The notes below the pieces were generated by a model that did not search any database, had not been told where the DNA came from, and saw only the letters and a program-made list of their open reading frames with translations. Of a DNA stretch of 64,000 nt, positions 46,130 through 55,337 are shown in pieces. This DNA comes from CAWEFA01 sp963851385 (GTDB lineage: Bacteria > Bacteroidota > Bacteroidia > Bacteroidales > DTGW01): assembly GCA_963851385.1 (NCBI GenBank), contig CAWKPE010000001.1:43677-107676 (forward strand), written 5' to 3'. The stretch's first letter is position 1, and each line of letters begins with the position of its first letter. The translations under genes and the position numbers were made by a program.

Positions 46130-46708
46130 TTATACTCTTGGAATTGTTGAAGTAAGTAAAAAGAATGAAATATCATCATCTATAGGAAGGAAATGATATT
46201 CTAAACGTTTACCGGTTTTTCTCTTTATATCGATAAAACCTAGGCCAGCTCCACCTTTTTCTGATAATCTTCCTTCTTTGATCTGCACTTTATATAGCTC
46301 GTTTAGTTCTTCTTTGTCCATGCTGTTAATCTTTTCAAGCATCACTTTCATATCATCGATTTTTGAATTATCTACCGCATTACCTGTAGTAACCGTATAT
46401 TCAGTTTCACCTTTACTTACCATGAAAATACCTCTTCCTGAATATAAAAAATCGTTGGTACCAAAGTCTTCCGCATGTTTGCTAATATTTTGCAGACATT
46501 CAACCATTACATGAAATACTTTTCTCTGTACAGTCCCTGATTCTTCTTCCCTGGCCATATTCGATTCAGTAAGAGAAGTAAATGCTTTTGTAATCTGGTG
46601 AGTAATCTCACCTTCATAAACAAGCGTTATTTCATGAGTCTTCATGGTCTTGTAGAATTCGTAGACAAATTCCAAAAAACCTTTAGGATCCTTCTTCATA
46701 ACAAACAT
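46130..46708 (-). CDS. siaB: SiaB-type serine/threonine kinase (DUF6272, GHKL-like)
   Basis: The protein matches the SiaB family, which phosphorylates SiaC. HVMVECLQNISKHAED (residues about 72-87) is the N box of a GHKL ATPase; the following GRGIFMVSKGETEYTVTTGN and GGAGLGFIDIKRKTGKRLEYHFLPID contain the later ATP-lid glycines. The length of 192 residues is normal. Start ATG at 46708 or 46699 (three codons on). It is followed by siaC and preceded by the PP2C phosphatase, the same order A-B-C as the Sia operon of Pseudomonas. Confidence 0.88.
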   Translation of the reverse strand: MFVMKKDPKGFLEFVYEFYKTMKTHEITLVYEGEITHQITKAFTSLTESNMAREEESGTVQRKVFHVMVECLQNISKHAEDFGTNDFLYSGRGIFMVSKGETEYTVTTGNAVDNSKIDDMKVMLEKINSMDKEELNELYKVQIKEGRLSEKGGAGLGFIDIKRKTGKRLEYHFLPIDDDISFFLLTSTIPRV

Positions 46709-46817
46709 ATTAATTTTTATAAGTAACTATTTTTATAAGGACTTATATTGTTTTACTTAAACAGCTTTCTTTTTCAAATTTAAAGAAAATTGGGATACTG
46801 TCTATAAAATCCAAAGA

Positions 46818-49439
46818 CTAAAATTCAATCCCAATTAATAATACATCGTCAATCTGCTTATTTTGGCCTTTCCATGATTCAAAATCTTCAATAAAATATT
46901 CATAATATTGAGTCATCGAAAAATTTATATTCTCTAAAATAATATTTCTTACCCTGCCCGGAGAATATTTTTTATGTTCCGGTCCTCCTAATTGATCTGC
47001 TAAGCCATCGGAATAGAAAAATACTTTGTCTCCTGAAAGAAGATTAATGGCATAATTGGTAAAGGGCTCTTCAGTTTTGCTTCCCATTGGAATTCCGCCA
47101 ATTGCTTTTCTGTCGCCTTTGTACTCTATTAATTCACCTTTCCGAAGCAAGTACAAAGGTCTGTGGGCTCCGGCATAATTCAATTCTTTCTTTTTAATAT
47201 TTATCTTGCATAAGGCAATGTCCATGCCATCGCGACCGCTGGCATCCTCACGATCCTGTTTTAAAGTAGTACGAACTCCTTCATGTAACATGTCACAAAT
47301 TTGTCCGGCATTCATATCTTTATCCTTATCTACTATACTATTAAGAAGAAAATATCCAATAAATGAAAGCATAGCACCTGGAACTCCATGTCCGGTGCAG
47401 TCTACAGCTGCAAGGTATATTCTGTCATCTTTATGAAAGAACCAGGGAAAATCTCCGCTAACCACATCGCGAGGCTTATAAAATACAAATGATTTTGGAA
47501 AGAATTCCCGTATCATCTTGTTATCGGGCAAAATAGAAGACTGGATGCGTTGAGCATAATTGATACTATCTTCAATTTTTTTGTTTTTATCCTGAATTTC
47601 AAGTTCAATACGCTTAGCCTCTGTAATATCGTGACCAACGAAAAGTACGGTTTCAAGTTCATTCTCATTAAATTCAGGAATAGCATCGAAACTCATGATT
47701 CGGTGTGAAATTTTTTCACCCAATTTTACAGGTACTTTAATTTCGCGGTTAAGTTTTTCCGGTTTCGATTTAAGTAGTTTAAGTGTTGATTTGAAAAAAT
47801 CTCTTAATTCATCATCCATGCCAAGTTCATCAATAGTTTTATTGATGACTGCCCGGGTATCAACACCAAAATAATCTTCCACAATTGGATTTGAATAAAA
47901 GAAATGTCCCTGAAGGCTGAGACGCAATATGAGGTCAAGTGAGTTTTCCGAAAGTGATTGCATCTTGCTTTTCATTCTTTCTTCTTTTTCAGCCCTTTTG
48001 CGTTCAGTAATATCCTGTGAATTAAGCAATATTCCTTTAATGGCAGGATCATGCAATAAATTCCGGCCAGTAGTTTCAAGAAAAATTTTCTGGCCATCTT
48101 TTTTCATATAGGTATACTGAATAGAAATTACCTCAAGTGGATTTTCCATTAGTTGTTTGAACATATTACGAATTTCCTGCTCTCCTTTTCGTGTCAGTCG
48201 ATCGAAATATTTGCCGTGACTCATTTCATCAGGAGTATAGCCAAGAATCTTTTTTACCGAGGGACTTTGATACATCAGGTTAAGGCTCTCATCATAAATA
48301 ATAATAATTTCAGAAGAATTTTCGAGAAGCGAGTTAAGACGTTTTTGTGCATTTTCGACTTCAGCAATTTGACCTTCCAGTTTTTCATATGACTTTTGAA
48401 GTTCTTCCTGCGTGGCCCTCATTTCTTCGGCATTCTGACGCAGTTGTTCTTCATTTTGCTGTAATTCTTCAGTCATTTGTTGTGATTCCAGCAACAAACG
48501 TTCTGTTTTTTGGCTAATTCGAAGGTTAAATACTGTACGGGCAATAATTTCACCCAGTTCCTTCATGAAGGTTATGGTAAGTTCAGGAATTTCTTCCTGC
48601 AATGAAGCAAATTCAAGAACTCCCTGAAGTTTTTCATCAGAAATTAAAGGGACTAGTAATAAGCTTTTAGGTTTCTTATCACCAAGAATACCTGAAGTAA
48701 TGGTTACATAATCATCAGGTATTTCTGTCCGGTAAATTATGTCTAATTCATAAGCACATTCCCCAACTAACCCTTCACCCAAAGAAAATTCCTGATTGAC
48801 AAATTTCTTGCGGTTATAAGCAAAAGTTGCTACATTAATAATCTTGCCTTTTTCATCATCATAAACATAAAATGCACCTTGTATTGCATTAATATATTTA
48901 ATAAGCTTGACAATTACTTCACCGGCCAGTTCAGCAATTTTGTTATGAAGACGAAGAATATTTGAAATTTCCTCTTTCCCTTCGGCAATCCAGCTTTGCT
49001 CAGCTTCCTTTTTATTGTTCAGTAAAAGGTTATTGCGCATTAACAATAAGGATTTTCCAAGAATATCTTCTTCATCTGAAATTGAAAATTCGCTGTAATA
49101 GTTGCCCTCACCAATATCTTTTGCAAATCGCGCAGTAATATCCATACGTTCCTGCATTTGCTTAATTTCCTGGGCATATTTGCTGCGTTCCCTAGTTTTG
49201 ACTATTAATTGAAAATAGATAGTAATCCCGACAGCAAATGGAATGATGTCAATAACCCAAAGAGCAGGATTTTTGAGATGAATAAATTTGAGACTTGCAA
49301 AGGAAAATTGTGTTTTCCAAAGCACAATTTCAATAATCCAAAGCGATACTGGCAGCACCAACGAATATAAAAATCCCATCAGCGCATAATATTTTATGCT
49401 GGGTAAATGAAGTATATTGCGTCTTACAGAATTAAACAT
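46818..49439 (-). CDS. SiaA-like membrane GAF/PAS/PP2C phosphatase
   Basis: Order: two membrane spans (residues about 16-40 and 60-78), a HAMP-like linker, a GAF domain (about 155-300), a Gln/Glu-rich coiled coil (about 310-365), two PAS domains (about 365-490 and 500-620, ending in DITERKRAEKE and DITEAKRIELE) and a SpoIIE/PP2C phosphatase with VSGDFPWFF, AAVDCTGHGVPGAML, FYSDGLADQ and a final DDVLLIG, which give the metal-binding Asp residues. The PP2C domain should dephosphorylate the SiaC protein encoded two genes downstream. Several sensory domains before it could report on membrane or cytosolic signals. Confidence 0.9.
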   Translation of the reverse strand: MFNSVRRNILHLPSIKYYALMGFLYSLVLPVSLWIIEIVLWKTQFSFASLKFIHLKNPALWVIDIIPFAVGITIYFQLIVKTRERSKYAQEIKQMQERMDITARFAKDIGEGNYYSEFSISDEEDILGKSLLLMRNNLLLNNKKEAEQSWIAEGKEEISNILRLHNKIAELAGEVIVKLIKYINAIQGAFYVYDDEKGKIINVATFAYNRKKFVNQEFSLGEGLVGECAYELDIIYRTEIPDDYVTITSGILGDKKPKSLLLVPLISDEKLQGVLEFASLQEEIPELTITFMKELGEIIARTVFNLRISQKTERLLLESQQMTEELQQNEEQLRQNAEEMRATQEELQKSYEKLEGQIAEVENAQKRLNSLLENSSEIIIIYDESLNLMYQSPSVKKILGYTPDEMSHGKYFDRLTRKGEQEIRNMFKQLMENPLEVISIQYTYMKKDGQKIFLETTGRNLLHDPAIKGILLNSQDITERKRAEKEERMKSKMQSLSENSLDLILRLSLQGHFFYSNPIVEDYFGVDTRAVINKTIDELGMDDELRDFFKSTLKLLKSKPEKLNREIKVPVKLGEKISHRIMSFDAIPEFNENELETVLFVGHDITEAKRIELEIQDKNKKIEDSINYAQRIQSSILPDNKMIREFFPKSFVFYKPRDVVSGDFPWFFHKDDRIYLAAVDCTGHGVPGAMLSFIGYFLLNSIVDKDKDMNAGQICDMLHEGVRTTLKQDREDASGRDGMDIALCKINIKKKELNYAGAHRPLYLLRKGELIEYKGDRKAIGGIPMGSKTEEPFTNYAINLLSGDKVFFYSDGLADQLGGPEHKKYSPGRVRNIILENINFSMTQYYEYFIEDFESWKGQNKQIDDVLLIGIEF

Positions 49440-49451
49440 TTATAATAAATA

Positions 49452-50220
49452 CTATTTAATTTTGTTAATAATTTTTCCCAGCAAAATTGCCAGTTTTTCG
49501 AATAGTTTCTCGAAATCCTTATTATAAGCCTTAAACGTAGCTAATTCAAGTACTGCAATTGTTCCTTCTTTATCTGGAATTGGTAATATAAGAAGATTTC
49601 TGGGTAAGCTTTCACCTAAGCCGGATACTACAGTAAAATAATCTGTAGGTATATTGTTTATATTAAGCAATTTTTTGTCTTTGGCTACTTGCCCAGGAAG
49701 TGTTTCACCTTCAATGAATGATTTAGGAGGCTGATTTGAGAAATAAGCATATTTGCCAACCGGACTGAATTCTCCATTTTCTTTATTCTTTACATAAAAA
49801 ACACCTTGAACAAGCTCCGAAATCTTAGCTATATTTGCCAAAACTTTTTCTGAAAATTTTTCAATCCCCATACTTTGTGGAGATGGCGGTATAATCTGTT
49901 GTATTAATTCTTCGATATCAATTTTTTTCGTTTCTTCAGACTCAATAATATTCTTCCATATTTTCTTTAGAAGTTTGCATTCTTTCAAGGAGTTCTTTTA
50001 ATGCCGTTTCCTTTTCAATTAAATGTTGTGTAAACCTGAAGATAAGATAGAACATAGTAAAGTTCAGCAGCAAATTAAGAATAATGTAAATAATTACATA
50101 TCCACCAAGTTTGCCTGAAATTATAAGGTTAAGCAACAAGTTGGTAATAACAAATGAAATAATTATTACCAGCGCCAATAAAATATAAGATAATATTTTG
50201 TAACCTTTCAAAGAAATCAT
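49452..50220 (-). CDS. Membrane-anchored GAF protein (two overlapping frames)
   Basis: The first frame (50220-49942) has two hydrophobic spans (about residues 8-30 and 40-63) and a coiled coil ending LKELLERMQTSKENMEEYY. The second frame (49988-49452) continues with ESEETKKIDIEELIQQ and a GAF domain (VFYVKNKENGEFSPVGKYAYF, TVVSGLGESLPRNLLILP). A single-base shift near 49950 joins them into one protein of about 255 residues, related to the GAF part of the SiaA-like protein downstream. Alternatively they are two coupled genes. The first start overlaps the cheB stop by 4 bases. Confidence 0.6.
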
Positions 50221-50786
50221 GCAGTTGTCAATTTAATTTGTCTGAAATAATTAATAATTTTATCAGCAGAAAAAATATAATTGGCTTTTGTCAATTGCAA
50301 TGCTGCTTCTGTCATAGTTTTGACTTCACAATCGTTAGGATCCTGAACTATGGTCATGCCACCTAATTCAGCTATTTTTTTCAAACCATAAGCGCCGTCT
50401 TTATTCGCACCTGATAAAATTACACCTATAAGTTTATTTCGATAAGCCTGCGCGGCAGTTATAAAAGTAAGATCTATCGAAGGTCTTGAATGATTTACAG
50501 GTTCTTCAGTAGATAGTGCAAACCGGTTACCCAATTCAATAAACATATGATAATTGGCTGGAGCAAGGTAAGCACGTCCTGATTTGATCGGCTCTTTATC
50601 GAATGGCTCAATTACGGGAATATTTGACTTTAATGAAAGTGCTTCAACAAAACCCGAACGCACATGTTTTAATCTATGCAAGCAAAGAAAAACAGGAATA
50701 TCAAAATCGTGAGGAATTGCACTAAGAATATTGGCAACTACCTGGAAACTTCCTGCTGAACCGCCTATCATGATAGCTTTATACAT
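50217..50786 (-). CDS. cheB: CheB-type methylesterase domain protein
   Basis: A stand-alone CheB catalytic domain without the receiver. It has the catalytic Ser in IGGSAGSFQVV (residues about 7-17), the His in CLHRLKHVRSGF and the Asp region LSGANKDGAYGLKKIAELGG. The 189-residue size fits a lone methylesterase. CheB removes methyl groups or deamidates Gln in methyl-accepting receptors. ATG at 50786 follows an AAAGGAA ribosome site; the frame upstream of it belongs to the CheR-like gene's end. It is 10 bases after the CheR-like stop. Confidence 0.9.
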   Translation of the reverse strand: MYKAIMIGGSAGSFQVVANILSAIPHDFDIPVFLCLHRLKHVRSGFVEALSLKSNIPVIEPFDKEPIKSGRAYLAPANYHMFIELGNRFALSTEEPVNHSRPSIDLTFITAAQAYRNKLIGVILSGANKDGAYGLKKIAELGGMTIVQDPNDCEVKTMTEAALQLTKANYIFSADKIINYFRQIKLTTA

Positions 50787-50796
50787 TATTCCTTTT

Positions 50797-51628
50797 CTAA
50801 ATCTTTTTATATACACTTTCAGCTTCGTTAATGAGCCTGAAATACTTGGCACTTATAAGTCCTATTTGTTCTTTAACTCCCAGTATAAGATGCCCGCCTG
50901 TTATCAGGCTATCAGAAAAAACCTTCAGCGTTTTATCATGAAGGCTTTGAGTAAAATAAATAAGCTGGTTCCTGCATAAGGATCAGCTTTATATCCTGGG
51001 GTGAATTATCAAAATTAATATTTTGTTTAATAAAATGAACATTTTTAATTAATGAACTATCTCTAATAGCTTGTCATTACTCTTATGATAATAATCTGAC
51101 AGCTTTCCTTTTCCCTGGTATCGGGCATAATTATCTTCGCTTACTTCAATTTTATAATTTCTAAATAATCCACTTTTAATTCGGTCAATGATAAGATCGT
51201 TCAAACATGAAGTAACAATTTCAACCTGATCTATCCAACCTTGTTCTATAAGCAAAATTGTCAAAGTAAATAGTTCATCTCCGGAAACACTTAAGGGCAT
51301 CCAAATTTTTAGTTTGCAGCCATCACACAGTAAGGATGGCAGAAGTTCATCTCGTAAATATCGCCATAGCGACGGATCCCTGAACATTTCTGTTGATTCA
51401 ACAGCATATTTCCTGCAAAAATGCCTGAAAAAAAAGTTTATCCTCACGTAATTTATCAATTAATAAATCGGCAAGTTTCAGATTATGAAACTGAATAACC
51501 TGTTCGAATTTTCTTTTTAAAGCAATAAGCGTATAATCGGAGAAATCATAATTATAAGTCTCTTTAATGACCTTTATAATATTCCGAAAATCAACAATAC
51601 CTATTTCAAAATCCAAAGAAAAGTCCAT
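50797..51628 (-). pseudogene. Degenerate CheR-like methyltransferase, frameshifted
   Basis: The N-terminal CheR helix domain is present (YDFSDYTLIALKRKFEQVIQFH), then STEMFRDPSLWRYLRDELLP. The SAM-binding part is worn: IWMPLSVSGDELFTLTI replaces the usual WHAGCSTGQEVYSM pattern, and TSCLNDL replaces GSDINGD of the intact copy at 54.5-55.3 kb. The C-terminal part continues in other frames with C-R-N-Q-L-I-Y-F and GGHLILGVKEQIG up to the stop at 50797. At least four frame changes are needed (near 51410, 51045, 50990 and 50970). With SAM contacts missing, it may be a non-catalytic partner or a decaying copy. Confidence 0.65.
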
Positions 51629-51646
51629 AATTAATAAGTCATCATC

Positions 51647-54310
51647 TTATTTCTTAACCTTTTTTAGTCTTTCAATTTCTTTATTAGCTTCTTCTAATAA
51701 CTGATATTTTAACCTGCGTTCCGTAATATCCTGACCAAGGAAATATACCTTTATAATATTCCCTTCATTATCAGTGACAGGTATAAATGAGGACACGAGC
51801 CAAATTTCTTCACCAGTTGGCTTTGAGCGTTTAATACTGCCATTATAAGGTTTATTTTTTATTACTTCATTCCAGATTTTTTCAAATTGAACTTTTTCTT
51901 CTTCTTTCAAATAAATAGTATTTATTTTACCAATGAGTTCACTCCTTGAATGGCCGGTTATCCGGCAATAATTATCATTTACATTGATAATTCTTCCTTC
52001 TAAGGAATACTCACAACGAAAAAATGAACTGTCAATTGCAAGATTTGTTTGTTCAACATCTTTCTTAAGTTTTGCCAGCTCAATTGTTTTATCTTCCAGT
52101 ATTTTTTCGCTAATTTTTAATTCAGTTATATCATTTGAGATGCAGAGTACTTTAAGAAGTACTCCCTTATTGTCTATTACAGGTGAGAATGTTTGTCTCA
52201 GGTAGATTTCTTTGCCATTAGGCAATATTATCTTTTCAATTATTGTGCGTGTATGACCTGTTTTTAATTCTTCCCAGAAACGATCGTGCTCCTCAGCTGT
52301 ACGGCCTAATGATGAAAATTCACGATGCAGACGTCCGATGATATCTTCGCGTTTTGAATTTAAAATATCCAGAAAAATATCGTTTACATCAATAATTTTG
52401 CCTGAACTATCGAAAATAAGTACCATGGCTGAGTTTTGAATTGCAGCCAAAAAGCTTGATATTTCAGTTTCACGGCGATTAAAATCCTCTTGGGTAGTGC
52501 GCAATTCTTCCATGTTTTGTCTCATTTCTTCTTCCTGTTCGGCCATTTCCTCAGCTTGTTGTTGCGATTGTTCAAGCAACTTGGCAGTTCTTGCATTCAT
52601 TTTTACATTGGTAATTGTAGATGCAATTGTTTGCCCGACTTTTTCAATGAACTCAATCTCATGAGGTTCAAAAATATTAAATGAGGCCAGTTCTACTATG
52701 CCTAAAATTTCATCTTCAAGTTTTAATGGAACTATTAATATACTTCTGGGAGGAGCATTACCCAACCCGGATGAAATAGTCAAATAATCTTCAGGTATTT
52801 CCGTTAAAAATATTCTTTCTTTTTCAAGTGCAGCAGTACCTATTAACCCTTCACCTAGTTTTACAGTTTGTTTTACATATTTTTTTCTATCATAAGCGAA
52901 TGTTGCAACTAGCTCAAGGTGCACATTGTCTTTCTGTTCATCATTATAAAAGAATAATCCTCCTTGCGCTGCGTTAAGATATTTTACCAGGTTCTGAATG
53001 GTTTCATCTGCCAAAGTATTGATATTATTATTATGAAGCCTGAGAATTTCGCTAAATTTTGCTATACCTTCATTTGTCCAGATGCGTTTCTTTTCTTCAT
53101 TTTTATATTTTTGATCTTCCAAATCGGCTTTTTGCAGACTTTTTTCCATTTCTATTAAAGCATTTCCAAGTATATCATCCTCACTTAATGGTTGATAGCG
53201 TGAATCCAATTTCCCTTTGCCTATCTCAGTCGCAAAGCCTGCTTTAGTTTTTAAACCTTCAACAACTTTATTTAAATATCCGGCCATTTCAGTTATCTCA
53301 TCTTTGTGCTTGGACTTAAGCGGTTCCGGCAATTTGCCAACAACCAGTTCAGCAATAAAAGATTTCATGACACCTAAGGGTTTATGAAAAAATTTATTTA
53401 GATAATGTCTCAATCCAACAATTGCCAACATTAGAAATACAAATACTAATGAAAGCCAAAAATAGCCCCAAGTAATGACTCTCGACATTTCATCTTTAAC
53501 AAGATCTTTGAGTTCTATAATATCCAAAGCAAATTGTTCTTTTGCATTTTTCATTTGCCCCAATACGCCATCATTAGAAGTTATCCCAATAGTTTCATCA
53601 ATGTCGCTTAATTTTAGCACAAGCTCTTCAAATTTTTGAAGTTTAGAAAGTAAATCAAGTTTTTGATTTTTGGCTGAAAGAATAGCGAGCGCTTTCGCTT
53701 CTTCGTTTTCAATTCTAAACCTGTTGATTAATGATGGTTCTTTTTCAATAAGATATTCATTTTTTAATTTTAAAAGTTCATTAATTTTCTGAACCAGAAT
53801 AATTAAATTTTCTTTTTTGCAATAATCAATTAAGTTTTCAGCTATGATATTGATTTGTCCATTAATGCCATATCCATCAAAACCTCGTTGTGTGGACAAT
53901 TCTAAATATTCGTGCAGTGATTCATTGTATTTTTTTAAATGTTGATTGATTTTATTTGATGTTTCAAATTTTATTTTTGAATTTTGAGAAAATAAGAAAT
54001 TATTAGTAATCTGATTGGCACTATTTGAAAGAAATGCAGTGTAATTTTTTAAATCCTTAATTATTTTGCCATTGCCTGTTTTATAAAAATTATAATCACT
54101 AGGTAGTATCGAGTACATCACATTCTGAAGGCTATCAATAGTGTAACCTGATTCAGAAAGCATTGTTATTTCCTCGACTAATTTACCGTAATCTTTAACT
54201 TTTTTAAGCTGGTTGAGTGCGGTAATAAAAAACGCACAGATCAAAAATATTAAAGTGTACACGATAAGTGAGAACCTTTTATTCAATGAAAAATGTTTAA
54301 GTTTCATCAT
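51647..54310 (-). CDS. Membrane sensor with GAF and PAS domains, no kinase domain
   Basis: Layout of the 887 residues: a span near 15-32, a large extracytoplasmic helical domain (about 35-285), a second span (about 288-308), a HAMP-like linker (KPLGVMKSFIAELVVGKLP), a GAF domain (about 420-570), a Gln/Glu-rich coiled coil (about 575-620) and two PAS domains (about 620-745 and 760-880, ending in GQDITERR). There is no kinase, cyclase, phosphatase or MCP signalling tip. The Gln/Glu-rich helix (QQQAEEMAEQEEEMRQNMEEL) could be a methylation segment, since CheR and CheB genes flank it. The start overlaps the 49-aa ORF by 4 bases. Confidence 0.82.
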   Translation of the reverse strand: MMKLKHFSLNKRFSLIVYTLIFLICAFFITALNQLKKVKDYGKLVEEITMLSESGYTIDSLQNVMYSILPSDYNFYKTGNGKIIKDLKNYTAFLSNSANQITNNFLFSQNSKIKFETSNKINQHLKKYNESLHEYLELSTQRGFDGYGINGQINIIAENLIDYCKKENLIILVQKINELLKLKNEYLIEKEPSLINRFRIENEEAKALAILSAKNQKLDLLSKLQKFEELVLKLSDIDETIGITSNDGVLGQMKNAKEQFALDIIELKDLVKDEMSRVITWGYFWLSLVFVFLMLAIVGLRHYLNKFFHKPLGVMKSFIAELVVGKLPEPLKSKHKDEITEMAGYLNKVVEGLKTKAGFATEIGKGKLDSRYQPLSEDDILGNALIEMEKSLQKADLEDQKYKNEEKKRIWTNEGIAKFSEILRLHNNNINTLADETIQNLVKYLNAAQGGLFFYNDEQKDNVHLELVATFAYDRKKYVKQTVKLGEGLIGTAALEKERIFLTEIPEDYLTISSGLGNAPPRSILIVPLKLEDEILGIVELASFNIFEPHEIEFIEKVGQTIASTITNVKMNARTAKLLEQSQQQAEEMAEQEEEMRQNMEELRTTQEDFNRRETEISSFLAAIQNSAMVLIFDSSGKIIDVNDIFLDILNSKREDIIGRLHREFSSLGRTAEEHDRFWEELKTGHTRTIIEKIILPNGKEIYLRQTFSPVIDNKGVLLKVLCISNDITELKISEKILEDKTIELAKLKKDVEQTNLAIDSSFFRCEYSLEGRIINVNDNYCRITGHSRSELIGKINTIYLKEEEKVQFEKIWNEVIKNKPYNGSIKRSKPTGEEIWLVSSFIPVTDNEGNIIKVYFLGQDITERRLKYQLLEEANKEIERLKKVKK

Positions 54311-54456
54311 AATATAATATAATTTTTAATGGTATTCTTTCTGCCGCGACGGCGAAATATTTTGTTAATTTTATCAGCATTGTGTCTATCCTCCACCAAC
54401 TGGTGTGCCATGAAAACATTTCGCTTAGTTGCGTATGCAAAACGTGGGTGTTTCAT
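54307..54456 (-). CDS. Possible 49-residue basic protein coupled to the sensor gene
   Basis: A short frame starts with ATG at 54456 and its TGA overlaps the ATG of the sensor gene (ATGA at 54310-54307). The peptide is basic and polar (starts MKHPRFAYATKRNVF, and has FRRRGRKN near the end), unlike random translation of AT-rich DNA. No family is recognised. It could be a real small regulator or only a leader that helps translate the sensor. Confidence 0.35.
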   Translation of the reverse strand: MKHPRFAYATKRNVFMAHQLVEDRHNADKINKIFRRRGRKNTIKNYIIL

Positions 54457-54500
54457 ATTTAAAGTTTTATTCGAATAAAGTATATTTATTTGTGAGTAAC

Positions 54501-55337
54501 TTATTTTTTAATATATAATTGATCCTTTTTTTCAAAACTTGAAGTATGTGGACCCAGAATTGTTTCATGCATGCCCAATATTAAATATCCTCCTTCATAA
54601 AGGCAATTATTAAACATGTCAAATACCCTGTTTTGTAAATTATAATTAAAGTAAATAATAACATTTCTGCAAAAGATGATATCAAATTTTGTATAAAATA
54701 TATTGTTTTCTTTTACAAGGTCATGCTTTTTAAAAACTGGTTTTTCAGTTAGAAGTGGAAGCATTTTAATATAATCCTTTGTTTGATCAATTTCAAAATA
54801 TTTTGAATATGGAATTTCATTATACTTTTCATAGTTATAAGGATTTTCTTTAATAACCTTATCAAAGTTATCAAGGTATCCAATGTTAAAACGGTATTTG
54901 TAAATTCCCCTTTTTGCGATTTCCAACACATCACCATTAATATCTGAACCATATATTTTGGCTTTATCGTACAATCCCATCTCATTAAGGAGGATCATCA
55001 TTGAATATACTTCCTGTCCGGTTGAACAACCAGCATGCCAGATATTAATAGTTTTAAAATCGCGAAAAGTATTAAGAGCCTTGTATCGAATAATTTGCCA
55101 TACAGGTGGATCCCTGAATAGTTCAGTAGTATTTACTGTAATCTCTTTAACAATTTTTTCTGCAAATGATTGACTTTTTTTTATTTCACTAATTAATCCA
55201 ATTATGTCAAGCCTGTTATCCATAAGAACTTTTGCAAGCCTTCTCTTAAGCGATTTTTCAGAATATTCACTAAAATCGTACCCTGATGAGCTCTTTAAAG
55301 TCATCACAAAATTTTGTATGTCCTGATCTTCAACCAT
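54501..55337 (-). CDS. cheR: CheR-type protein-glutamate methyltransferase
   Basis: The protein has the CheR N-terminal helix domain (YDFSEYSEKSLKRRLAKVL) and the SAM-dependent methyltransferase domain with TELFRDPPVWQIIR, WHAGCSTGQEVYSMMILL (the SAM loop), YGSDINGDVLEIAKRGIY and the end CRNVIIYFNYNLQNRVF with YEGGYLILGMHE. CheR methylates Glu residues of receptor coiled coils. ATG at 55337 is chosen; upstream codons do not match the family. It is the first gene of a leftward run that includes a GAF/PAS sensor, a second CheR-like gene and cheB. No CheA is nearby. Confidence 0.92.
   Translation of the reverse strand: MVEDQDIQNFVMTLKSSSGYDFSEYSEKSLKRRLAKVLMDNRLDIIGLISEIKKSQSFAEKIVKEITVNTTELFRDPPVWQIIRYKALNTFRDFKTINIWHAGCSTGQEVYSMMILLNEMGLYDKAKIYGSDINGDVLEIAKRGIYKYRFNIGYLDNFDKVIKENPYNYEKYNEIPYSKYFEIDQTKDYIKMLPLLTEKPVFKKHDLVKENNIFYTKFDIIFCRNVIIYFNYNLQNRVFDMFNNCLYEGGYLILGMHETILGPHTSSFEKKDQLYIKK

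Noticed and set aside
46818..49439. Possible histidine kinase function for the large GAF/PAS protein
   Set aside because: The C-terminal domain has PP2C/SpoIIE metal-binding motifs and no H box or HATPase boxes.
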